From an uncultured Caulobacter sp. (GTDB lineage: Bacteria > Pseudomonadota > Alphaproteobacteria > Caulobacterales > Caulobacteraceae), in assembly GCA_937991555.1 (NCBI GenBank), contig CALKHU010000157.1:1-10741 (forward strand): 10,741 nucleotides of DNA, given 5' to 3'. Under the pieces are notes generated by a model. That model saw only the letters and a program-made list of their open reading frames with translations, did no database searches and was not told where the DNA came from. Positions 1 through 6,610 of this stretch are shown here, piece by piece; the first letter of the stretch is position 1, and each line of letters starts with the position of its first letter. Both the position numbers and the translations under genes were made by a program.

Positions 1-52
1 AAGACCGCCCCTTCTTTTTGGGCCAGGAGGCGGATCGCGGCGCGATCCGCGC

Positions 53-80
53 GGCGGTCGCAAGACCGCCCCTTCTTTTT
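53..80 (+). terminator. Terminator-like hairpin with GCAA loop and T-tract at the repeat junction
   Basis: GGCGGTC (53-59), loop GCAA (60-63) and GACCGCC (64-70) form a perfect 7-bp stem closed by a GNRA-type tetraloop. It is followed by CC and then TTCTTTTT (73-80), the layout of a Rho-independent terminator reading rightward. The partial structure at 1-19 is the 3' half of an identical element. The plausible job is ending a rightward transcript from a gene left of the window. On the minus strand the stem lacks a following T-run, so it is not a good terminator for the TetR gene. Confidence 0.6.
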
Positions 81-113
81 GGGCCAGGAGGCGGATCGCG
101 GCGCGACCCGCGC

Positions 114-131
114 GGCGGTCGCAAGACCGCC
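114..131. repeat. Third junction hairpin, lacking a T-tract
   Basis: The same 7-bp stem with a GCAA loop recurs at 114-120 and 125-131, but the following sequence is TCGGCCTTCG instead of the T-rich run. The hairpin is therefore intact while the terminator signature is lost. It marks the end of the array, 39 bp from the stop codon of the leftward TetR gene at 171. Confidence 0.75.
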
Positions 132-170
132 TCGGCCTTCGCCGGGGAAATGGATGGACAGGGAGTCCGG

Positions 171-1400
171 CTAGCGCGTGAAGACGCCCAGCAGCAGGGG
201 GCGGGCGAACAGGGCGGCGACCTGGTCGAGTTCGGCCGACGGCGCCCAGGCCTGCAGCGAGGCGGCGGCGTTGATCATCGAGTTCAGCATGTGCGCCGCA
301 ATCAGCGGATCGACCGGCCGGATGGACCCCTCCGCGATCCCGTCAGAGATCATCCCCGCGAAACGGTCGGATACGCGGGCGTAGCGCTCGACGATGTCCT
401 GCCGCATGCCGACCGGCAGGGCGCCCATGGCCGAGCCGCGCAGCAGCGGCCCATGGTCCGACAGCTGGTAGTTCACCAGCGCCGCGGTCGCCGCGGCCAG
501 GCGGGTCCACTGGTCAGCCTTCAGGTCGCGGGCGGCGAACTGCACTGACCGCATGATCGCGAAGGTGCGCTCGAAGCACTCGGCGACCAGGTCGTCCTTG
601 GCCTCGTTGTGGTGGTAGAAGCTGCCCTTGGTCACGTTGAGCTCCGCCGAGATGTCCTCGACCGAGGCGCCGCGATAGCCCTTCTGGTTGATGACCCGGG
701 TGGCGGCGACCAGGAAGGTCTCGCGCGAGACGTCGGTGCTGGCGGCTTCCGGCGGGGTCGGGTCGGGCAGGGCGGGCGGATCCCAGCCGCGTGCGCCGGC
801 GGCCAGACCCCCCGACAGGATGTCGAACATCCGGTCGCGGAGACGCGGATAGTCCTCGACGTCGTAGCGCCGGGTCCAGGTCACGGTCCAGAAGGCCTGT
901 TCCAGCAGCAGATGCGTGCGGGCGGTCGCCTCCAGCCTCGACAGGCCCGCGAACTCCGGATCGTCGAAGAAGCCGCGGATGGTGCGGAACAGGTCGTTGA
1001 ACGCCTCGGCGACGCGGCCGCGCAGGGGCTCCTTGAGGGCGCGCATCTCGCTGAAGGCGACGATCGGCGCGGCCTCCTTCAGGCGGATGCGCGCGGCCAG
1101 GTCGAAGAACAGCTCAAGGAACTTGCGGAGCCGCGCCCGGGCCCCGGAGACGGCGGCGGCCTCGACCGCCAGGGCGTTGAAGATGTCGATGCCGCGCAGG
1201 AAGCAGGCCGCCGCGAGGTCGTCCTTCTTGCGATAATAATAGGTCACCGAGGTGGTGATCAGCCCGACTTCCGCCGCCACGTCGGCCAGCGTCATGCCCT
1301 TCACGCCCTCGCGGTTGAGGATCGTGGTCGCGGCCGCGAGGATGGCTTCCTTCTTGGCGGCGTAGCGCGCCGTGGCGCTGGCGTTGACGGCGGTGGTCAA
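171..1400 (-). CDS. Two-module TetR/AcrR-family transcriptional regulator
   Basis: The 409-aa protein is about twice the usual 190-220 aa of TetR proteins and contains two complete copies of the fold. The first DNA-binding helix-turn-helix spans about residues 17-62 and includes TLADVAAEVG and VTYYYRKKDDL. It is followed by an all-helical ligand domain to about 205. A proline-rich linker (206-222) leads to a second HTH at about 224-271, with SVEDISAELN and GSFYHHNEAKDDL, and a second ligand domain. The start is TTG at 1400, whose TTGA overlaps the TGA stop of the acyl-CoA ligase upstream. A purine-rich GGGGA lies 9 nt before it. The overlap suggests co-transcription and coupled translation with the ligase. 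TetR proteins normally act as ligand-released repressors; the acyl-CoA product of the ligase is a plausible but unproven effector. The family call is secure; target and ligand are unknown. Confidence 0.92.
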   Translation of the reverse strand: MTTAVNASATARYAAKKEAILAAATTILNREGVKGMTLADVAAEVGLITTSVTYYYRKKDDLAAACFLRGIDIFNALAVEAAAVSGARARLRKFLELFFDLAARIRLKEAAPIVAFSEMRALKEPLRGRVAEAFNDLFRTIRGFFDDPEFAGLSRLEATARTHLLLEQAFWTVTWTRRYDVEDYPRLRDRMFDILSGGLAAGARGWDPPALPDPTPPEAASTDVSRETFLVAATRVINQKGYRGASVEDISAELNVTKGSFYHHNEAKDDLVAECFERTFAIMRSVQFAARDLKADQWTRLAAATAALVNYQLSDHGPLLRGSAMGALPVGMRQDIVERYARVSDRFAGMISDGIAEGSIRPVDPLIAAHMLNSMINAAASLQAWAPSAELDQVAALFARPLLLGVFTR

Positions 1401-3136
1401 GCGGTTGCGTCCCCGGCGAACACCGCCTTCAGTTCCGACTTCATGATTTTCCCGTTGGCGTTGCGCGGCAGGGTCTCATGCCAGAAGGCGACGCGGACGG
1501 GAACCTTGAAGGCGGCGAGGCGGTCGGCGACGAAGGCGCGGAGTTCCTGCTCGGTCGCCTCGGCGCCCGGCTTGAGCGTCACGACCGCCGCCGGCTCCTC
1601 GCCCAGGGTGCGGTGCGGGATGCCGACCAGGGCCGCGTCCATGACGGCCGGATGATCGTAAAGGACGTTCTCGACCTCGATGCAGTAGATGTTCTCGCCG
1701 CCGCGGATCAGCATGTCCTTGGCCCGGTCGATGATGAAGCAGAAGCCTTCCTCGTCGATGCGGGCGAGGTCGCCGGTCCTGACCCAGCCGTCGATGAAGG
1801 TCTGGGCGGTGGCCTCCGGCTTGTTCCAGTAGCTGCGCAGGACCATCGGCCCCTTGCACCAGAGTTCGCCGACCTCGCCCGGGCCGAGCTCCCGGAAGGG
1901 GGGCTCGACCGTCATGATCTTCATCTCGCCCACCGCCGGGGCCGGGCCGCAGCTGTCGGGACGGTTCACATAGTCGTCCGAGTTGTTGTTGGTGAAGGTG
2001 GCGCTGGTCTCGGTCATGCCCCAGCCATTGCCGGCCGAGGCCGAGGGCCAGACCTCCTTGATCCGCCGCACGAGTTCCGGCGCGGAGGGGGCGCCGCCGT
2101 AGGTGATGCCCTCGATGGAGCTGAGGTCGAACTTCCCGCGCTCGGGGTGCTCGACCAGCTGCCAGGCGATGGTCGGCACGCCGCCGGTGTTGGTGACCCG
2201 CTCGCGCTCGATCAGCTTCATCCCCTCCAGCGCGTCCCACTTGCGCATCAGGACCAGCTTGCCGCCATTGTTCAGCGCCGGCCCGAGCGTCGCCGAGCAG
2301 CCGGTGACGTGGAACATCGGCACCACCAGAAGGGTCACCCGCTGCGGCGCGTTCGGGTCGGGCGCGGGCGGCTGCTCGCCGCGCCGCAGGAACGGCCGCG
2401 CCAGGGCGCAGGCGGTGGTCATGACGTTGGTGGTCATGTTGCGATGCGTACCGAGCGCGCCCTTCGGCTTCCCGGTAGTGCCCGAGGTGTAGAAGATGGT
2501 GGCGTCGTCGTCGGGTGCGATCGGCGTCGCCGGCACTGGCCTGTCGGGCAAATCCCGCCAGCGGTTCGGAACGCCGATCACCGTTTCCAGGCGGCGCACG
2601 CGGGGGTCGTCGAACGGATCGTCCTCGCGGCAGACGTAGACTTGCCCCAGGTCCGGGCAGTCCTTCAGGTGCTCGGCGATGCGCTCGAGCCGCTCGGCGT
2701 CGACGATGACGACCTTGCTGCCCGAGTCGGTCAGGCCGTAGTGCAGCTCCGGCCCGGTCCACCAGGCATTCAGGGGCGTCACGATCGCCCCGAGGCTGAC
2801 CGCGGCGAAGAAGGCGACCGGCCATTCCGGCAGGTTGCGCATGACGACAGCCACCCGGTCGCCCTTGCGGACGCCGTCGGCCTCAAGCTGCGCAGCCAGC
2901 GCGGCGACCGCGCGATGGAACGCCTCGAAGGTGACGCGGTCGTCCTCGTGGACGATGAACTCGCGCCCGGCGAAGGCGCGGCCGTTGGTCACCATGTCGC
3001 GCAGCGTCGCGGGCGCGTTCTTCCAGACCTTCGTGCGGACGCCGCGGATGTCGATCTCCTCGACCTCGAAGCGGGAGCCCGGGGCGGTAAGGCGGCGGTG
3101 CGCCTCCGCGATGGTCATCGCCGGCCAGGCGCTCAC
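1397..3136 (-). CDS. AMP-forming acyl-CoA synthetase (class I adenylate-forming enzyme)
   Basis: The 579-aa cytosolic enzyme should activate a carboxylic acid with ATP to an acyl-adenylate and then a CoA thioester. The diagnostic motifs are all present and in order: the phosphate-binding loop YTSGTTGKPKG (216-226), the A5 motif GWGMTETSA (371-379), TGDLA (454-458) with the ribose-binding Asp456, the hinge DRAKD (470-474), GGENIYCIEVE (479-489), and the C-terminal catalytic Lys563 in PRNANGKIMKSEL. Length and motif set fit a FadD-like or medium/long-chain acyl-CoA ligase. An aryl or sterol side-chain acid is also possible, as substrate cannot be read from sequence. The start is GTG at 3136, supported by GGAGGC 6 nt upstream; an in-frame ATG six codons later has no comparable site. 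The gene overlaps the TetR gene downstream by 4 bp, so the two form one unit. Confidence 0.95.
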   Translation of the reverse strand: MSAWPAMTIAEAHRRLTAPGSRFEVEEIDIRGVRTKVWKNAPATLRDMVTNGRAFAGREFIVHEDDRVTFEAFHRAVAALAAQLEADGVRKGDRVAVVMRNLPEWPVAFFAAVSLGAIVTPLNAWWTGPELHYGLTDSGSKVVIVDAERLERIAEHLKDCPDLGQVYVCREDDPFDDPRVRRLETVIGVPNRWRDLPDRPVPATPIAPDDDATIFYTSGTTGKPKGALGTHRNMTTNVMTTACALARPFLRRGEQPPAPDPNAPQRVTLLVVPMFHVTGCSATLGPALNNGGKLVLMRKWDALEGMKLIERERVTNTGGVPTIAWQLVEHPERGKFDLSSIEGITYGGAPSAPELVRRIKEVWPSASAGNGWGMTETSATFTNNNSDDYVNRPDSCGPAPAVGEMKIMTVEPPFRELGPGEVGELWCKGPMVLRSYWNKPEATAQTFIDGWVRTGDLARIDEEGFCFIIDRAKDMLIRGGENIYCIEVENVLYDHPAVMDAALVGIPHRTLGEEPAAVVTLKPGAEATEQELRAFVADRLAAFKVPVRVAFWHETLPRNANGKIMKSELKAVFAGDATA

Positions 3137-3142
3137 GCGGCC

Positions 3143-3148
3143 GCCTCC
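3143..3148 (-). promoter_or_regulatory. Ribosome binding site fixing the GTG start of the ligase
   Basis: On the minus strand the sequence reads GGAGGC, then six bases, then GTG at 3136. This strong Shine-Dalgarno match favours GTG over the ATG six codons downstream. Confidence 0.75.
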
Positions 3149-3268
3149 GGCGCTTTCCGAAGGGGACGCCGTTCCGCCCCGAACCTACACGCCATCCCCA
3201 TCCCTCCTCGCCCCGCGCCCGGCCCGCCACATCGTCGGCATGCCGGCGCGCCCTGCCTGTCCCCCGCG

Positions 3269-3297
3269 ATTTAACGGGCCGGGTGACGTCGAGGCAA
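3269..3297 (-). promoter_or_regulatory. Candidate promoter of the ligase-TetR unit
   Basis: Reading leftward, TTGCCT (3297-3292) is separated by 17 bp from TTAAAT (3274-3269). Each box matches four of six consensus positions. It lies about 130 bp before the GTG start, in the 187-bp gap between the ligase and the histidine kinase. A perfect 10-bp palindrome CGGCATGCCG at 3236-3245, about 24 bp downstream of the proposed -10 box, is a possible operator for the linked TetR protein. Both assignments are pattern matches only. Confidence 0.3.
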
Positions 3298-3323
3298 TCT
3301 GTTCGAAGGGCGGGTATGTCGAT

Positions 3324-5258
3324 TCACGCGGCAGCCTCGCCCTCCGCGGCGTCAGCCCCGGGAGCGGTGAAGAGGGCGGCGATCCGGTTGACCAGGGCGG
3401 CGGGCTGCAGCGGCTTGGCGATCACCCCGTCCATGCCGCAGGCCAGATAGGCCTCGGTCTGGTGCGCGAGGGCGTTGGCGGTCATCGCCAGGATCGGGGT
3501 CCGCGCCGCCGGGCCCGGCATCGCGCGGATCAGGCGCGTGGCCTCGACGCCATCCATGACCGGCATCTGCACGTCCATGAAGACCAGGTCGAAGGCCGAC
3601 CGGGCGACCGCCTCCACGCCCATGCGGCCGTCGTCGGCGGTCTCGACCACGGCGCCGAGCTGCTCGAGCAGCCGCGTTGCGATCAGACGGTTGGTGGGAT
3701 TGTCCTCGACGACCAGGACGCGCAGGCCGGCCAGGAGGGCCCCGTCGGCGGCGGCCGCGTCCTGTTCGGGCTCTCGGGCGGCCGGGGCGGCGATCTCGAC
3801 GGTGAACACCGAGCCGACGCCTGGCGTGCTGGTGAGCGTGATCTCGCCGCCGAGCAGTTCAGCCAGTCGGCGGCTGATCGCCAGGCCGAGGCCCGAGCCC
3901 CCGAAGCGTCGCGTCGTCGAGCCGTCGGCCTGGTGGAAGCGCTGAAAGAGATCGGCCTGCGCCGCCGGCGAAATGCCGACGCCGGTGTCGGCCACCTCGA
4001 ATCGCAACCGGGGCGCGCCGTCCCGCTCCAGCGCGGTCAGACGGACGTCGACGCCGCCGGTCAGGGTGAACTTCACCGCATTGCCGATCAGGTTGAACAG
4101 GATCTGCCGCAGCCGGACCGGGTCGACGGATACCCAGCCGAGGTCGGGAGCCACGTGGACATTGAGCCACAGCCCGTTGGCCTGGGCCTGGGGACGGAGC
4201 AGGTCCGCGACGCTGCCGAGCAGGGCGCCCGGGTCGATCGGCTCGGGCGTCAGGTCCAGGCGCCCGGCTTCGATCCTCGAGAAGTCGATGACGTCGTTGA
4301 GCAGTTCCGACAGCATCTGGCCGCAGCCGATCGCCTCGCCGAGCAGCCTGCGCGCATCCGCCGACAGCGGCTCGCCCTTCAGCAGGTGCAGTACGCCGAG
4401 CACGCCGTTCATCGGGGTGCGGATCTCGTGGCTCATGTTGGCGAGGAACTGGGCCTTGGCCTCGGCGGCGGCGAGGGCCGCGTCCCGCGCTTCGGCCACT
4501 TCGGACACGTTCTGGGTCATGCCGATGACCAGCCACGCTCCGAAGTCCGTCTGGCGCAATCCGCGCCAGGCCACGCGGAAACTGCCCCACTCGCCGAGCG
4601 CCTCGCCGCGCTGGTGGCGATACTCGATGACCTTCGGCTCGCCGGTGGCCAGCGTCTGCTCGAACGCCCGCACGATCCGGCCGCGGTCGTCGGGATGGAT
4701 CTCCGACATCATCTGCGCGACCGTCATGCGGCGCGCGCCGACCACGCCGACGCCGCCGGGCCGCGACAGATCGGCGTCGACGTCATAGAGCCCCGTGGAC
4801 GGGTCGAAGCGCCAGAACATGATGCCGCCGGCCTCGCGCAGCAGCTCGTTGGCGCGGGCGGCGTCGTCGCGGTCGCGATGGGCCGCGCGTTCCTCGGTGA
4901 CGTCCTCGAGCACGACGATGACGGCGTCGTCCGGCCCTCGCTTCGCGCGGGAGCGGATCCACAGCTCGCGGCCGTCCTTGCGCAGGATGCGGTGCTCGCC
5001 CCGAGCGTGGCCTTCGCTGCGCAGGCTGTCGATGATCTCGCGGATCGCCGCCATGTCGGCCGGGGGCACGAAATGCTCCAGCGGACGGCCGACGGTCTCG
5101 TCGACCGACCAGCCGGTCATGTCTGTCCAGGCAGGATTGATCCGGACCACGTGGCCGCCGCGCAGCAGGGCGAAGACGTCGACCGAGTTCTGGAAGAACC
5201 AGCGCGCCGCCTCGATGTCCAGCTCCGTCGGCGCCGTGTCTTTCGGCGTCTCGAACAT
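3324..5258 (-). CDS. Soluble PAS-containing hybrid sensor histidine kinase
   Basis: The 644-aa protein has no signal peptide or membrane segment, so it should sense an internal signal. A PAS domain spans about 15-125, with NPAWTDMTGWS at 41-51. A second PAS/PAC-like region spans about 140-255. The HisKA dimerisation helix carries the phospho-acceptor His277 in FLANMSHEIRTPMNG. The ATPase domain has the N box NLIGNAVKF (Asn389, Asn393), G1 DTGVGI (424-429) and G2 GGSGLGLA (453-460). A C-terminal receiver (about 512-632) has acidic residues Glu518/Asp519, phospho-acceptor Asp562 in MDVQMPVMDG, Thr593 and Lys615. All key residues are intact, so kinase and receiver should both work. The hybrid form implies a phosphorelay through a separate HPt protein, and neither that nor a response regulator lies nearby. 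The start is ATG at 5258, preceded by AAGGGG at 5-nt spacing. Confidence 0.95.
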   Translation of the reverse strand: MFETPKDTAPTELDIEAARWFFQNSVDVFALLRGGHVVRINPAWTDMTGWSVDETVGRPLEHFVPPADMAAIREIIDSLRSEGHARGEHRILRKDGRELWIRSRAKRGPDDAVIVVLEDVTEERAAHRDRDDAARANELLREAGGIMFWRFDPSTGLYDVDADLSRPGGVGVVGARRMTVAQMMSEIHPDDRGRIVRAFEQTLATGEPKVIEYRHQRGEALGEWGSFRVAWRGLRQTDFGAWLVIGMTQNVSEVAEARDAALAAAEAKAQFLANMSHEIRTPMNGVLGVLHLLKGEPLSADARRLLGEAIGCGQMLSELLNDVIDFSRIEAGRLDLTPEPIDPGALLGSVADLLRPQAQANGLWLNVHVAPDLGWVSVDPVRLRQILFNLIGNAVKFTLTGGVDVRLTALERDGAPRLRFEVADTGVGISPAAQADLFQRFHQADGSTTRRFGGSGLGLAISRRLAELLGGEITLTSTPGVGSVFTVEIAAPAAREPEQDAAAADGALLAGLRVLVVEDNPTNRLIATRLLEQLGAVVETADDGRMGVEAVARSAFDLVFMDVQMPVMDGVEATRLIRAMPGPAARTPILAMTANALAHQTEAYLACGMDGVIAKPLQPAALVNRIAALFTAPGADAAEGEAAA

Positions 5259-5362
5259 TTCCGCCCCTTGTTTCGAAGAAGTATTCCGCCCCGGGGTAAA
5301 GTTTGGGTTGCGGCATACCCGTGGTTCGATAAGTGGATCGGAACGCCGCAGGGAGTGGAGCC
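5259..5362. promoter_or_regulatory. Divergent intergenic region between the kinase and esterase genes
   Basis: This 104-bp gap must hold promoters for both divergent genes. It includes the 8-bp palindrome CCCCGGGG (5289-5296) and a relatively A/T-rich stretch (5297-5335). The best plus-strand pair is TTTGGG (5302-5307), 17 bp, TTCGAT (5325-5330), which is too weak to call. GGGAG at 5351-5355 is the ribosome binding site of the esterase, 7 nt before its ATG. Confidence 0.35.
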
Positions 5363-6610
5363 ATGAGCAAGCCGGAAGCCATCGGACTGTCGTCGGAGCG
5401 CCTCGCGCGCATCCCGGCGTTTCTCGAGGAGCGCTACATCCGGACGGGCAGGCTGCCCTGCGCCCAGGTCCAGGTCTGGCGGCGCGGCAAGCTGGCGGTC
5501 AACGAGGTGCTCGGCCTGGCCGACCGCGAACGCAACCGGGCGCTCGAAAAGGACGCCATCTTCCGCATCTACTCGATGACCAAGCCGATCACCTCGGTGG
5601 CTTTCATGATGCTGGTCGAGCAGGGGCTGGTGGCGCTGGACGATCCGGTGGCGAAGTTCATTCCGGAATGGGCGAACCTCGGCGTGTTCGCGGCGGGGAC
5701 CGACGCCGGCTGGGCGACCACGCCGCCGGCCCGGCCGCTGCTGATGATCGACCTTCTGCGCCACACCAGCGGCCTGACCTACGGCTTCCAGATGCAGGGC
5801 AACATCGACGCCGCCTACCGCAAGCTGAGGGTGGCCGAGGACCTGCGCCACGGCACGCTGCAGGACTTCATCGACAAGCTGGCCCGGATCCCGCTGGTGT
5901 TCTCGCCGGGCGAGGCCTGGAACTACTCGGTCAGCACCGACGTGCTCGGCTACCTGGTCGACAAGATCAGCGGCATGGCCTTCCCGACCTTCCTGGAGGA
6001 GAAGATCTTCCGGCCGCTGGGCATGGTCGACACCGCCTTCACCGTGCCGGCCGCCAAGAAGGAGCGGCTCACGGCCTGCTACGCGGCGGGGGTGCTGGGG
6101 TCCAAGGCGGTGAAGCCCGGCGCGCCGGCGCTGCAGGACGACCCGGAGAAGAGCCCCTACCTCTCGCACACCGACTTCCCGTCCGGCGGCGGCGGGCTGG
6201 CGGGGACCGCCGACGACTACATGCGGTTCGCCCGCATGCTGCTCAACGGCGGGGAGCTGGACGGCGAACGGCTGCTGAGCCCCAAGACGCTGCAGCTGAT
6301 GACCGCCAACCACCTGCCGGGGAACCGCGACCTGACCCAGATGTCCAAGTCGCTGTTCAGCGAGGCGACCTACGCCGGGGTCGGGTTCGGCCTCGGCTTC
6401 GGCGTCACCATCGATCCGGCGGCGACCATGATCCCGGGCAGCAAGGGCGACTTCTTCTGGGGCGGGGCGGCCAGCACCTTCTTCTGGGTCGATCCGGTCG
6501 AGGACCTGGCCGTGGTGTTCATGACCCAGCTGCTGCCCTCGTCGGCCTATCCGGTGCGGCGGGAGCTGCGGACCCTGGTCTACAGCGCCTTCACCGAGGC
6601 GGCGGGCTAG
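5363..6610 (+). CDS. Serine hydrolase of the beta-lactamase class C / family VIII esterase superfamily
   Basis: This 415-aa protein carries the catalytic features of the penicillin-binding/class C beta-lactamase fold. The SxxK motif S71-M-T-K74 sits in IYSMTKPITS and supplies the nucleophile and general base. Tyr188 in WNYSVS matches the second motif. HTSGLTYG (134-141) is typical of the superfamily, and WGGAAST (366-372) stands at the position of the third motif. No convincing signal peptide is seen, which favours a cytoplasmic esterase or related acyl hydrolase (EstB-like) over a secreted beta-lactamase. The true substrate could be an ester, amide or peptide. I place the start at the ATG at 5363 because GGGAG lies 7 nt upstream; an in-frame GTG at 5333 would add ten residues without a good site. 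The gene converges on the transporter, with both stops in one CTAG. Confidence 0.92.
   Translation: MSKPEAIGLSSERLARIPAFLEERYIRTGRLPCAQVQVWRRGKLAVNEVLGLADRERNRALEKDAIFRIYSMTKPITSVAFMMLVEQGLVALDDPVAKFIPEWANLGVFAAGTDAGWATTPPARPLLMIDLLRHTSGLTYGFQMQGNIDAAYRKLRVAEDLRHGTLQDFIDKLARIPLVFSPGEAWNYSVSTDVLGYLVDKISGMAFPTFLEEKIFRPLGMVDTAFTVPAAKKERLTACYAAGVLGSKAVKPGAPALQDDPEKSPYLSHTDFPSGGGGLAGTADDYMRFARMLLNGGELDGERLLSPKTLQLMTANHLPGNRDLTQMSKSLFSEATYAGVGFGLGFGVTIDPAATMIPGSKGDFFWGGAASTFFWVDPVEDLAVVFMTQLLPSSAYPVRRELRTLVYSAFTEAAG

Larger units (their letters stand above)
1..131. repeat. 61-bp tandem repeat array, right end
   Basis: Two full 61-bp units (1-61 and 62-122) differ at a single position (T46 in the first, C107 in the second). 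They are followed by 9 bases of a third copy (123-131), where similarity stops. The window opens inside the array, because bases 1-19 are already the right half of a hairpin plus its T-tract, so more copies probably lie to the left. Each unit holds an inner inverted repeat: 30-38 pairs with 42-50 over 9 bp in copy 1, and the C at 107 breaks one pair in copy 2. Terminal 7-base arms pair either within a unit or across the unit junction. No reading frame with coding character covers the array. Confidence 0.93.

Noticed and set aside
1..131. CRISPR array
   Set aside because: The 61-bp units are directly adjacent and near-identical throughout, with no variable spacers, and no cas genes are present.
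609..1655. 348-codon plus-strand open frame antisense to the TetR gene
   Set aside because: The opposite strand encodes two clear TetR modules; this frame has none.
1478..3274. 598-codon plus-strand open frame antisense to the ligase
   Set aside because: Its composition mirrors the antisense of the adenylate-forming enzyme and it has no motif or ribosome binding site of its own.
2835..5366. 843-codon plus-strand open frame
   Set aside because: It is antisense to the ligase N-terminus and the whole histidine kinase, both of which have full motif sets. No domain was visible in the shadow product.
5117..5412. Additional small frame at the start of the kinase gene
   Set aside because: It is a frame-shifted reading of the PAS region, which is intact in the kinase frame. 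There is no sign of a frameshift in the kinase.
5363..6610. Antibiotic-resistance beta-lactamase
   Set aside because: The fold and SxxK motif fit, but no export signal is visible and the sequence pattern is closer to family VIII esterases, so a resistance role is not supported.
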